A stretch of 32,009 bases of DNA from Candidatus Zhuqueibacterota bacterium (GTDB taxonomy: Bacteria > Zhuqueibacterota > Zhuqueibacteria > Oceanimicrobiales > Oceanimicrobiaceae). The position numbers were made by a program, and so were the translations under genes. Under the pieces are notes generated by a model. The model made no database searches, was not told where the DNA came from, and saw nothing but the letters and a program-made list of their open reading frames with translations. The DNA lies in NCBI GenBank assembly GCA_029262005.1, contig JAJDAG010000116.1, forward strand, positions 1-32,009, read 5' to 3'. Each line of letters starts with the position of its first letter. Positions within the stretch are counted from its first letter, which is position 1. Positions 25,175-32,009 of this stretch are shown here, piece after piece.

Positions 25175-25782
25175 ATATTAATTCTCTGCTCGGTATGGAT
25201 GGAAAGAAAATGGTACTGGCTTCCGCATCGCCAAGAAGAGCGCATTTGTTAAAGTTGGCCGGGTTTGATTTCGAAGTTCAAGTCAGTGATTTTGATGAAG
25301 ACAGCGAAAGCTACACCATTCCTGAAGTCCATGTGTTAGAACTTTCATACAAAAAAGCGCAAGCCGTTGCCCAAAATACCAGGGATGCTCTGGTTATTGG
25401 CGCAGATACCACAGTCGTGCTTGATAATGAAATATTGGGTAAGCCGGAAAACCCTGCCGCTGCGCAAAAAATGCTTCATAAACTAAGCGGGCAAACGCAT
25501 ACGGTTTATACCGGATTTACAATTATTGAGTCAAGCTCCGGCAGAAATGTCAGTGAGTATGAAAAAACCCGGGTCACTTTTCGCCAACTGAGTGATTTGG
25601 AAATAGAGCAATATGTGCGCACCGGCAGTCCGCTGGATAAGGCCGGCGCCTACGGCATTCAAGATCAGGGCACTTTATTTGTTACAGCTATCAATGGGTG
25701 CTTTTTTAATGTTATGGGCTTTCCCTTGGCGAAATTTTATTCTACTTTACGTTTATTTCTGACCCAAAAAAATTTGGGCTGA
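25171..25782 (+). CDS. maf: Maf-like nucleotide pyrophosphatase
   Basis: Maf enzymes hydrolyse dTTP, UTP or modified nucleotides to monophosphates. The 203-residue protein has ASASPRR (17-23), [16 protein letters not shown] (77-92) and [17 protein letters not shown] (151-167). The GADTTV and DKAGAYGIQ pattern fits the YhdE-type (dTTP/UTP) branch. The ATG overlaps the dtd stop; a second Met eight codons later is also possible. The family was once called septum formation protein; here it sits beside cell-shape and murein genes. Confidence 0.94.
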   Translation: MNINSLLGMDGKKMVLASASPRRAHLLKLAGFDFEVQVSDFDEDSESYTIPEVHVLELSYKKAQAVAQNTRDALVIGADTTVVLDNEILGKPENPAAAQKMLHKLSGQTHTVYTGFTIIESSSGRNVSEYEKTRVTFRQLSDLEIEQYVRTGSPLDKAGAYGIQDQGTLFVTAINGCFFNVMGFPLAKFYSTLRLFLTQKNLG

Positions 25783-25802
25783 TGTCATTCAGGATTAGTT
25801 AA

Positions 25803-26594
25803 GTGTTAGATATTGGAAAAACGCTAAGAGACAAACGCAAAGAGTTGGGTAGATCTCTTGAAGACATACATGATGACACCCGGGTCAGCGTTCAACATAT
25901 TCAGTTTCTGGAGCAAAATAATTTTACTTTTCTTCCTGAAACCTACGTCAAATCATTTCTTAAGAATGTGTCTGAGTCTTTAGGCCTGAACGCCACGGAG
26001 ATTCTTGAGAATTATCAGGCCGGAAATGCTGAAGTAGTCCACGAAGAGGACCAGCCGGAAAAGCCGGTCCCGGAAGAGCATGCCCCTGGTCAAACGGTTC
26101 AAGGAACCTCGGTCATTGCAATAACCCAACAGAAACGGCCCTTTCTTGAGTGGGGGCTCGGCCTCGGTGCATTTGCACTTTTGATTTTACTGGTCTTTTC
26201 CTACGTCCAGTTTCGCTCGCAGATTGCGATAAATATAAAAGGCTCCCGGCCGGCATTTCAAACGACTGCGGCACATTTAGATTTGGCTAAAATAAATGTG
26301 CGCCAGGTTGTGCCACACGATAGTCTCACAATTGACCCGCCGCTTGAATTGCAGGTCACAGCATTGACTGATATCTCGCTGTGGCTCAGTATTGATTCTC
26401 TGGAAAGCGCCAAACACAGTTTGGCAGCCAGGCAAAGTTTTGTGTGGATAGCTCGTAACCACTTCGAAATGACCCTTAGCCAGGCCGGGACCGCTGAGAG
26501 CGGTAGTGACTCGTCAGGCACAGCCCAGGCTGATTCGGGAATGGTTATGCTGTCCATTTCCAAAAAACATCTCGCGGACGGCAGATCAAAGTGA
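25803..26594 (+). CDS. RodZ-like membrane-anchored HTH protein
   Basis: This 263-residue protein has an N-terminal Xre/Cro-type HTH (about residues 4-72, LDIGKTLRDKRKELGRSLED, ... YVKSFLKNVSESLGLNATEI), an acidic Pro-rich linker (75-110), one membrane helix (about 117-136) and a periplasmic domain of about 125 residues rich in strands. This is the arrangement of RodZ, which ties MreB to the elongation machinery. The start is GTG at 25803. It follows maf by 20 bases. No mreB is in the window, so the assignment is by architecture. Confidence 0.8.
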   Translation: MLDIGKTLRDKRKELGRSLEDIHDDTRVSVQHIQFLEQNNFTFLPETYVKSFLKNVSESLGLNATEILENYQAGNAEVVHEEDQPEKPVPEEHAPGQTVQGTSVIAITQQKRPFLEWGLGLGAFALLILLVFSYVQFRSQIAINIKGSRPAFQTTAAHLDLAKINVRQVVPHDSLTIDPPLELQVTALTDISLWLSIDSLESAKHSLAARQSFVWIARNHFEMTLSQAGTAESGSDSSGTAQADSGMVMLSISKKHLADGRSK

Positions 26595-26602
26595 GCGAAA
26601 GT

Positions 26603-26628
26603 ACAAAGTAACGAAAGGTTACTTTTGT
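26603..26628 (+). terminator. hairpin after the RodZ-like gene
   Basis: AAAGTAAC (26605-26612) pairs with GTTACTTT (26618-26625) around a 5-base loop and is followed by a short T-rich stretch. It probably ends or weakens transcription before mpl, whose start is 120 bases downstream of the RodZ-like stop. Confidence 0.5.
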
Positions 26629-26714
26629 CCATGGCATGCCTGCGGTTGCCGTATTGACCCGCAATAGCTGATTTTTTTAATGACTTGTACAACATCATTG
26701 GACGCTAAAACGTT

Positions 26715-28142
26715 ATGACACCGAAGGTACACTACTTTAACAAGGAAGCAATTAAATCCATTCACATGATCGCCATTTGCGGCACCGGCATGACTGCCCT
26801 GGCCGGCATGTTCAGAGAATCAGGTTATGTTGTGACCGGTTCCGATGAGAACGTTTACCCGCCTATGAGTACGTTTCTGCAAGACAGTGGTATTTCGGTT
26901 AAGCTGGGCTACTCAGAAGCTCATCTGGAGCCGACGCCGGATCTCGTGGTCATCGGCAATGCCATGTCACGCGGCAATCCCGAAGTGGAAGCTACTCTTG
27001 ACAGGAAACTCTTTTACGTTTCCCTGCCTTTTGCATTGCGGGAGTTTTTTATTCGGGAAAAATATTCCTGTGTTGTGGCTGGTACGCATGGTAAGACTTC
27101 AACCAGTTCCTTGCTGGCGTGGGTACTGGAGCATGCCGGCAGGGATCCAGGTTTTTTTATCGGAGGAATTCCTGAAAATTTTGGTAAAGGTTTTAAGTTA
27201 GGCAAGGGGGAGGCATTTGTTTCTGAGGGTGATGAATACGATACGGCCTTTTTTGACAAGGGGGCCAAATTTTTTCATTATTTACCAGATCTGGTAATAC
27301 TAAATAATATTGAATTTGATCATGCAGATATTTTCAACAGCATGGGTGAAATTGAAACCGCATTTTCCCGGCTTATAAATTTAATCCCGCGAAATGGCCA
27401 CTTGGTTGCCTGCTGGGATGATCCTGTGGTTCGCAAATTGTGTGAAAAAGCATTTTCGAACGTGACTACATTTGGACTCACCGCGGGTGCGGATTGGCGC
27501 GCGCAGGGTCTCCTGCCATCTGAAAGCGGCACCCAATTTGACGTTTATCACGGAAGCACTCACTTTGGGAATTTCAAGGTTCCGCTTTTTGGTGAGCACA
27601 TGGTCAAGAATGCTCTGTCTGTCATTATTTCAGGAACATTGCTTGGGCTGTCTGTTGCAGAAATTCAGGGTGGATTAACCACGTTTAAAAACGTGAGGCG
27701 ACGCTTGCAATTCATGGGCGAGGGAAAAGGCATCAAGATATTTGATGATTTTGCCCATCATCCTACTGAAGTGGCAGCTACTCTGGGTGGCTTGCGCAGC
27801 AGATTTCCGGACCAGCGCTTGTGGGCGATTTTTGAACCGAGAACAGCCACCAGCAAGCGCAAAATTTTTGAAGAACTTTATGTTGATGCCCTGGCAAATG
27901 CCGACCAGATCGTGCTGACGCCTCTTTACCGACAAGATAAAGTGCCTGCACAGGAACGGCTTTCTTTAGAGGTTGTTTGTGAAGGCCTCAAAAAAAGGGG
28001 TAAACCCAACTGGATTATGTCGGCGGATGAAAGCATGCTCACCTTTTTAAAGGCGCAACTACAACCCGAAGATGTCGTGCTATTTATGAGTAACGGCGAC
28101 TTCAAACAGATTCCCGCTAATTTGATAACTGAGTTAAAATAG
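26715..28142 (+). CDS. mpl: Mpl, UDP-MurNAc:tripeptide ligase (murein recycling)
   Basis: Mpl attaches the recycled tripeptide L-Ala-gamma-D-Glu-meso-Dap to UDP-MurNAc. The 475-residue protein has the Mur-ligase modules: N-terminal AICGTGMTALAGMFRESGY with the Rossmann motif, ATP-binding GTHGKTST (123-130), EGDEYDTAF (171-179), NNIEFDHAD (197-205), and FDDFAHHPTEV with EPRTATSKR in the C-terminal domain. The GTGMTALAGM and EGDEYDTAFFDKG variants distinguish Mpl from MurC. No strong ribosome site is visible. Presence of Mpl implies meso-diaminopimelate murein. Confidence 0.94.
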   Translation: MTPKVHYFNKEAIKSIHMIAICGTGMTALAGMFRESGYVVTGSDENVYPPMSTFLQDSGISVKLGYSEAHLEPTPDLVVIGNAMSRGNPEVEATLDRKLFYVSLPFALREFFIREKYSCVVAGTHGKTSTSSLLAWVLEHAGRDPGFFIGGIPENFGKGFKLGKGEAFVSEGDEYDTAFFDKGAKFFHYLPDLVILNNIEFDHADIFNSMGEIETAFSRLINLIPRNGHLVACWDDPVVRKLCEKAFSNVTTFGLTAGADWRAQGLLPSESGTQFDVYHGSTHFGNFKVPLFGEHMVKNALSVIISGTLLGLSVAEIQGGLTTFKNVRRRLQFMGEGKGIKIFDDFAHHPTEVAATLGGLRSRFPDQRLWAIFEPRTATSKRKIFEELYVDALANADQIVLTPLYRQDKVPAQERLSLEVVCEGLKKRGKPNWIMSADESMLTFLKAQLQPEDVVLFMSNGDFKQIPANLITELK

Positions 28143-28159
28143 ATCGGAGAGATGAAATT

Positions 28160-28651
28160 ATGAGCGAAGAGAGAAGGCAGCCCGATGCCAGGAGAAGAAG
28201 AGGCCCGCACAGGCCTCAGGAAAGCGACCGCAATATTCGGGGCATGATTGCCGGGATTGAAGAAAGACTGACCGATGCCGTTACCCCGGAGTCAATTGCC
28301 GGGCTCAACTCTTTTGAGAGAAAACTCATTCATCGTCATTTTGATAACGATCTCGATTTTGAAACAAGAACGTATCGCAAAGGTGAAACCTTCACCCTCT
28401 GTGTTTACCCTGTAGGCAATATTGAAAAGTATGCCAAAAAGCGGGCGGAAGAATCGTTGCAATCGGGCGACTCAGTCAATCTCCCAGCCATGGGCAGCTA
28501 CGAGCGTTACATCATCCACAATGCACTTAAGGATATTAGCGGTATTGAAACTGTGAGCCTGGGTGAAGGAGAGGAACGTCATATTCAGATTGTTTCCAAG
28601 CGATTTGGACGCGGTCTGAAACGCATCGTGAAGAAAATGCGATTAATGTAG
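28160..28651 (+). CDS. small protein with two tandem R3H-like motifs
   Basis: This 163-residue protein has a basic, Arg/Gln-rich N-terminus (residues 1-28) and then two similar units: SFERKLIHRHFDNDLDFETR (51-70 onward) and SYERYIIHNALKDISGIETV (113-132 onward). The two align without gaps over 34 residues with 9 identities, and both contain the R3H core RxxxH (R54/H58 and R116/H120). The second unit, with SLGEGEERHIQIVSK, is a normal R3H like that of Jag/KhpB, an RNA-binding partner in cell division. A basic tail ends the protein. It follows mpl by 17 bases with a GGAGAG site, so the two are probably cotranscribed. RNA or ssDNA binding is inferred. Confidence 0.75.
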   Translation: MSEERRQPDARRRRGPHRPQESDRNIRGMIAGIEERLTDAVTPESIAGLNSFERKLIHRHFDNDLDFETRTYRKGETFTLCVYPVGNIEKYAKKRAEESLQSGDSVNLPAMGSYERYIIHNALKDISGIETVSLGEGEERHIQIVSKRFGRGLKRIVKKMRLM

Positions 28652-28755
28652 TATTTGCGTGATTTTGGAACTGGCTTTTGTTGCGAAGGGACTTCAGCAT
28701 GCAGGTAACTTCTCAAGTGCGCAGGCACGCGTTTCTTTTTACAGAAAATACTACA
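28647..28755. other. convergent intergenic region with long-range inverted repeat
   Basis: TGTAGTATTT (28647-28656, over the R3H gene stop) and AAATACTACA (28746-28755) are a perfect 10-bp inverted repeat. Between them lie GCGTG/CACGC arms, GAAG-GGA-CTTC and GTGC-GCAG-GCAC small hairpins. No U-tract terminator is visible. This may be a structured mRNA end between the convergent genes or a small RNA. Confidence 0.35.
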
Positions 28756-28781
28756 CAATGAAACTTATTTCGCCGGGTTGT

Positions 28782-30416
28782 TCAAGTACCGTCTGATCGC
28801 TCAAGCCAGACCGGATTTGTAAAACAGTTGAAACGCTTTTCTTGTTTAGCACTGCCGGCTTCTACCCTAAGATAGCAGGGTGCGGAGTGCCCGTCCAGTT
28901 CAAACGCAACACTGTGTTCAAATTGTTGAGCGAAGCTTGCGGTAGCGCCAATCTGCTCCTCTGCTGCTTGCCCGGGTTGCCCGCGAAAAATATTGACTTC
29001 TTGCAGCGGTCCAAACTCGGGTGTACTCATTCCGGAAATTTTTACTAGGAAGACTTTCCCGTGAATAGAGTCGCCACTTGCGGCAATCTCGCCATTTTCA
29101 TTTGAAATTTCGATGGAAACAAAAGGGCCGTTGGTGATTATCATGTTGCCTCTTTTCATCGCGTTCAGGAGGTTGTCGAGCGTAAGATCTCCTCTCAACA
29201 AAACAGCCGTTTTCACTTTTCCAAACAAATTATTGTGATTTTCCCGCATGGTTAGAAACGGAAACCCGACTTGCCGGAACCGATTGAAGTTACCGTGCGC
29301 ATCGTTGCCACCCGCGATGTAGATTTTTTTTCCCGATAGCAGCAATTTTGTCCAGGCGCACTTGCCTTCTGCCAGGCCTTGCTCGCTGCCGTTCCAGATT
29401 TGCAGGCCATGTAAACCGGGGTGAAGAAAATCAGCCGTATGCCACTGCCCCCTGCGCACAAAGAGCCGCTCCAATAACGGAGGTCGAATAGTTGGGTGGG
29501 CTGCAAATGCGCCGGAGTTAGAATTGCTTTTTTCAAGAATTTCAGCGATGCTGGTTGTGGGCCTGGTTCTTAACCAGCGTTCGGCACCATCGCCATCACC
29601 CGGTAGAAATTCCGGGTTGTTGAGAATGAGAAAATGTACATTTTGGCCCTTGCAGTTACCGGCAGAAACCTCTTCTCCGGGCACGATTACAAAATCAGGA
29701 TGTTTCTTGTTCAGGTTCAATGACTCCTGCCATAGCTCGCGCCATTTTTTTAAGTCGGGATCTTTTTTAAGGAAGTCGTCCGGCTCATCATCCAGATCAT
29801 AAGAATGATCCGTGGCGCAAAAAAAACTCAATCCCATTGCCTGAGCCAGGTGACGGGTTGCATCCAGGGGAGCGCCGAACTCAACCTGATCGTTTGTGTA
29901 GTTCGTGTGGCAGTGGAATTCACCGTAGAACCAGTTGGGCATTTTAGGTAAACCATATTTGGAGAGCAATACTTGAAAAGGCGCATGGCTGGTGCGTTTG
30001 TAGTTATCATTTTTGATGACATACGTTTTGCCGTTACAAGTGACGTGAATGAAAACATCGACCGATATGCTGCTTGCATGTAAATCCGATGATTGGACTT
30101 CAAAAATTCTGTGCCAGTTCGGTAGGTTGATTTTTTTTTCAACGTTGAATTCCAGAGAGTGCTTTGTTCCGGTTGCATACACCCAGACAACCACTTTGTG
30201 CACCTGAATCGGGTAATGGTTTGCATCTTTTATATTGAGCAATACCGGTAACGCTTTGCCTGGATCGATGCGCTGCGGCATGTCGGCAATGACTTCGGGG
30301 GCTTTGTGTTTCAGTCTGCTGTAAATACCCGGAAGTTTATAGTGGATTTCAGCATAGAGAATAAATAGCAAGGGAAGCAATTCAAGCTGTTCAGGGAAAG
30401 CGTAGGGAATGTGCAT
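28782..30416 (-). CDS. PHP-type (CehA/McbA-like) metallohydrolase
   Basis: This 544-residue protein has a beta-rich N-terminal domain (about residues 40-150). A PHP metal-dependent hydrolase domain follows, with metal ligands in FHCHTNYT (H168, H170), ATDHSYD (D203, H204), PGEEVS (E248), NVHFLIL (H261), AAHP (H307) and GGNDAHGN (D372, H374). The C-terminal part (about 440-544) is again beta-rich. CehA/McbA-type members act on phosphoesters or carbamates; the substrate here is unknown. The first 20 residues are hydrophobic, possibly a membrane anchor. The gene starts eight bases after the glycosyltransferase stop on the same strand, pointing to a joint role in envelope glycan or lipid work. 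Confidence 0.82.
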   Translation of the reverse strand: MHIPYAFPEQLELLPLLFILYAEIHYKLPGIYSRLKHKAPEVIADMPQRIDPGKALPVLLNIKDANHYPIQVHKVVVWVYATGTKHSLEFNVEKKINLPNWHRIFEVQSSDLHASSISVDVFIHVTCNGKTYVIKNDNYKRTSHAPFQVLLSKYGLPKMPNWFYGEFHCHTNYTNDQVEFGAPLDATRHLAQAMGLSFFCATDHSYDLDDEPDDFLKKDPDLKKWRELWQESLNLNKKHPDFVIVPGEEVSAGNCKGQNVHFLILNNPEFLPGDGDGAERWLRTRPTTSIAEILEKSNSNSGAFAAHPTIRPPLLERLFVRRGQWHTADFLHPGLHGLQIWNGSEQGLAEGKCAWTKLLLSGKKIYIAGGNDAHGNFNRFRQVGFPFLTMRENHNNLFGKVKTAVLLRGDLTLDNLLNAMKRGNMIITNGPFVSIEISNENGEIAASGDSIHGKVFLVKISGMSTPEFGPLQEVNIFRGQPGQAAEEQIGATASFAQQFEHSVAFELDGHSAPCYLRVEAGSAKQEKRFNCFTNPVWLERSDGT

Positions 30417-30424
30417 CGGGACAA

Positions 30425-31612
30425 CTACTCAACCACTTGTTTGATTTGCCAATTTAGCTTCCATGAATAGGAAGTATCTTTCCAGCGGATGGTGGTTGGA
30501 AAGAGCAGTACCGGAGCAAAAAACGCGGTGTACATGATATAAAATACTTCCCAAAGAGGAAATCTCAGCAGGAGATCGCGGCGGCTGACGAGACCTGTTG
30601 TACGGAAGAGCAGGAAGAAGTCCGCCAGCACCACGGCTGCAAAAGCAAGTAAAAACGGGCTGCCCGTATTAATAAATGGAAAAGTGCAGAGAAGAAGGTG
30701 CACCAGCCAACTTGTTGCCATCAGAAATTTTCCGTAGATGCCAACTTCTTTTCCGCCTGCTGCCCAGCGTTTGCGTTGGTGGTAAAAACGCCGCAGATCC
30801 GGCATCGGGTTACTGTAAACCAGCATGTTTTCATCGATAGGGTAACGAACTTTCCATTGCGTTTTCTTGACGAGTGTCTTCATCAAAGCAAAATCTTCGA
30901 TAATAGTAAAACCCATATTGAGATAACCACCGACTTCATTGTAGGCGGCTTTTCTGAATGAAAAATTGTTGCCGAGAACGCTCAGCGGTTGTCCAAAGCC
31001 CATGGCGCCGGTTCCGATTGATAGCAGGTAAGCCCAGTCCAAAGACTGGATTTTGCTGAAAACCGGGGCGCCATCTTTTTTTCGATCCAGTAATGTAAAA
31101 CCACCTACGAGGCCAACATCATCGGTGTAATAAGCGGCGTGGGTGCGCGCCCAGGCTGGTGGCACCTGGCAATCGCCGTCGGTTACCAGAACAATCTCAT
31201 TGTTGGCAGAGGCCATGCCCTGGGCAATTGCGTTGGCTTTACCCGACATACCGGCAATCCCCTGGCTGATGTGCAGTGCTTTTATGCTGGTATTTTCCTG
31301 GGCGATTTTGTTGATCAGCCGGGCCGTGGCATCTGTTGAGCGATCATTTATCAGCAGAATTTCCAGCTTGTCTTTTGGATAGTCCAAAACCAGCAATGAA
31401 TGAACGCAGCTTTGCAGCGTCTGCTCTTCATTTCTTAAAGCAACCAGAATTGAAATGCCGGGAAGCTTTTCAGATTTAGAGTACTGCAACCGGTGGGTGC
31501 CGGAATAGACAAGCAGTGTTTGCAGAACGTACAACAACGCAGAAAACAACAAAAGAAAGAGAAGAAAAGTGTACACCAGGTTATCTATGTTGGATGCTTG
31601 ATTTGATAACAA
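30425..31612 (-). CDS. membrane family 2 glycosyltransferase
   Basis: This 395-residue protein has an N-terminal membrane helix (about 13-35) and a GT-A domain with SILVALRNEEQTL (54-66), INDRSTDAT (88-96), TDGDCQ (144-149, metal-binding DGD), IEDFALM (238-244, the catalytic acid region) and QRKRWAAGG (279-287). Three or four membrane helices follow (about 300-375). This is the arrangement of processive or undecaprenyl/lipid-linked GT2 enzymes that make or extend surface polysaccharide or glycolipid. The start is TTG with no ribosome site, so it is uncertain; a GTG 12 codons inside is an alternative. The PHP gene follows in the same unit. Confidence 0.88.
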   Translation of the reverse strand: MLSNQASNIDNLVYTFLLFLLLFSALLYVLQTLLVYSGTHRLQYSKSEKLPGISILVALRNEEQTLQSCVHSLLVLDYPKDKLEILLINDRSTDATARLINKIAQENTSIKALHISQGIAGMSGKANAIAQGMASANNEIVLVTDGDCQVPPAWARTHAAYYTDDVGLVGGFTLLDRKKDGAPVFSKIQSLDWAYLLSIGTGAMGFGQPLSVLGNNFSFRKAAYNEVGGYLNMGFTIIEDFALMKTLVKKTQWKVRYPIDENMLVYSNPMPDLRRFYHQRKRWAAGGKEVGIYGKFLMATSWLVHLLLCTFPFINTGSPFLLAFAAVVLADFFLLFRTTGLVSRRDLLLRFPLWEVFYIMYTAFFAPVLLFPTTIRWKDTSYSWKLNWQIKQVVE

Positions 31613-31747
31613 TTACAATAATGTGAATTACATTACAGAATTCGTTTCAAAGTTGCAACTTGTTTTTGGCAATAGCAGGTTGCAAGGAAGTGAAGAATTC
31701 AAATGAATCGAGGCTTGTTTTGCTTTCGAGTAAATCTGATTAATGGG

Positions 31748-31794
31748 TGATTGCGCGAAAACGGCATCGCCATCATTTCGACCAATGGGAGAAA
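31748..31794. repeat. dispersed intergenic repeat, copy 2
   Basis: This is the partner of 18359-18406, sharing ATTGCGCGAAAACG, GCATC, ATCATTT and GAGAAA in the same order. It lies 136 bases upstream of the glycosyltransferase start, outside any gene. Confidence 0.55.
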
Positions 31795-31906
31795 TTTGAT
31801 TTGGCATGACAGCCGTTATGAAAAGGTTGCGGAAATAGACTTAACCACGCTTGTTAAGAAAGGTCAATTAGTCAAGTCCAGATTTATGTGTAAATTCCAT
31901 CCTAAG

Positions 31907-31964
31907 AATTATTTTTTCAATCAGGCTCTCAAAAGCTAAGAAGAGTTTGATTGAAAAAATAATT
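31907..31964. repeat. 17-bp perfect inverted repeat
   Basis: AATTATTTTTTCAATCA (31907-31923) and TGATTGAAAAAATAATT (31948-31964) are perfect inverted copies, and the stem extends by up to three more pairs with one G-U. The 24-base loop has a nested CTCT/AGAG pair. A TTTTT follows on the + strand, so it could terminate + strand transcription, but the stem is very AT-rich. No flanking direct repeat was found. Confidence 0.6.
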
Positions 31965-32009
31965 TTTCAAGTTATTCGTCAAATATGATATATCTTTTTG
32001 CCGTTAACC

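Larger units (their letters stand above)
31613..32009. other. non-coding stretch at the window end
   Basis: These 397 bases lie upstream of the glycosyltransferase and hold the second copy of the dispersed repeat (31748-31794) and a long AT-rich inverted repeat (31907-31964). A 62-codon frame from TTG at 31751 begins inside the repeat and ends in the inverted repeat and shows no family features. No convincing gene was seen. Confidence 0.6.

Noticed and set aside
31751-31939. 62-codon + strand frame
   Set aside because: It starts within the dispersed repeat and ends in the inverted repeat; no ribosome site or family features.
1-32009. CRISPR arrays, tRNA or rRNA genes, phage or toxin-antitoxin modules
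   Set aside because: I looked for spaced direct repeats, cloverleaf/rRNA signatures and typical gene pairs and saw none, but I could not run detection programs.

Overview
The window looks like ordinary chromosome of a Gram-negative (diderm) bacterium, most likely from the FCB assemblage or a neighbouring candidate phylum (Calditrichota/KSB1-like). The reasons are: an Omp85 protein and a very large beta-barrel protein that both end in a C-terminal Phe; a short EF-Ts; an archaeal-lipid-type UbiA prenyltransferase beside dtd and maf; Mpl peptidoglycan recycling; and many GTG/TTG starts. The phylum is an inference from gene content. No phage, plasmid, complete IS, CRISPR array, tRNA or rRNA was seen.

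Layout. 1-2166 (+): end of hflK, hflC, miaA and a small two-helix membrane protein, tightly packed. 2378-4954 (+): secreted M14 metallopeptidase. 5197-6087 (+): AraC/O6-methylguanine methyltransferase fusion, convergent through a shared terminator with an FmdB-like zinc ribbon (-). 6439-7900 (-): an unlisted 30-residue membrane ORF, a truncated PAS sensor fragment and a periplasmic YceI protein. 8046-10104: an Lrp/AsnC regulator (possibly leaderless), a DUF2892 membrane protein (-), a DUF1569 DinB-like protein and an SRPBCC protein. 10105-10580: a 476-base intergenic region with an FNR-like palindrome, a 74-bp MITE-like element with a 5-bp target duplication, and a PyrR-type attenuator.

10581-13411 (+): pyrR-pyrB-pyrC, the start of UMP synthesis, placed behind the attenuator. 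13566-17253 (+): rplM-rpsI-rpsB-tsf-pyrH-frr, a classic translation cluster with a structured, possibly pseudoknotted leader before rpsB and a strong terminator after frr. 17366-24731 (+): a secreted six-bladed NHL propeller, a 1147-residue SprA-like outer-membrane protein, an Omp85 protein and a UbiA prenyltransferase overlapping it. 24728-28651 (+): dtd, maf, a RodZ-like membrane HTH protein, mpl, and a small protein in which I see two tandem R3H motifs. 28782-31612 (-): a PHP-type metallohydrolase behind a membrane family 2 glycosyltransferase. 31613-32009 is non-coding, with one copy of a dispersed repeat and a 17-bp perfect inverted repeat.

Themes. Pyrimidine supply (pyrRBC, pyrH) sits next to ribosome synthesis and recycling. 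The second half is about the envelope: outer-membrane barrels, lipid prenylation, cell shape, murein recycling and surface glycosylation. I found no clear self-contained new defence or mobile system. The most rewarding signals are the duplicated PyrR leader, the MITE-like insertion, the rpsB leader, the SprA-like/Omp85/UbiA block and the double R3H protein.
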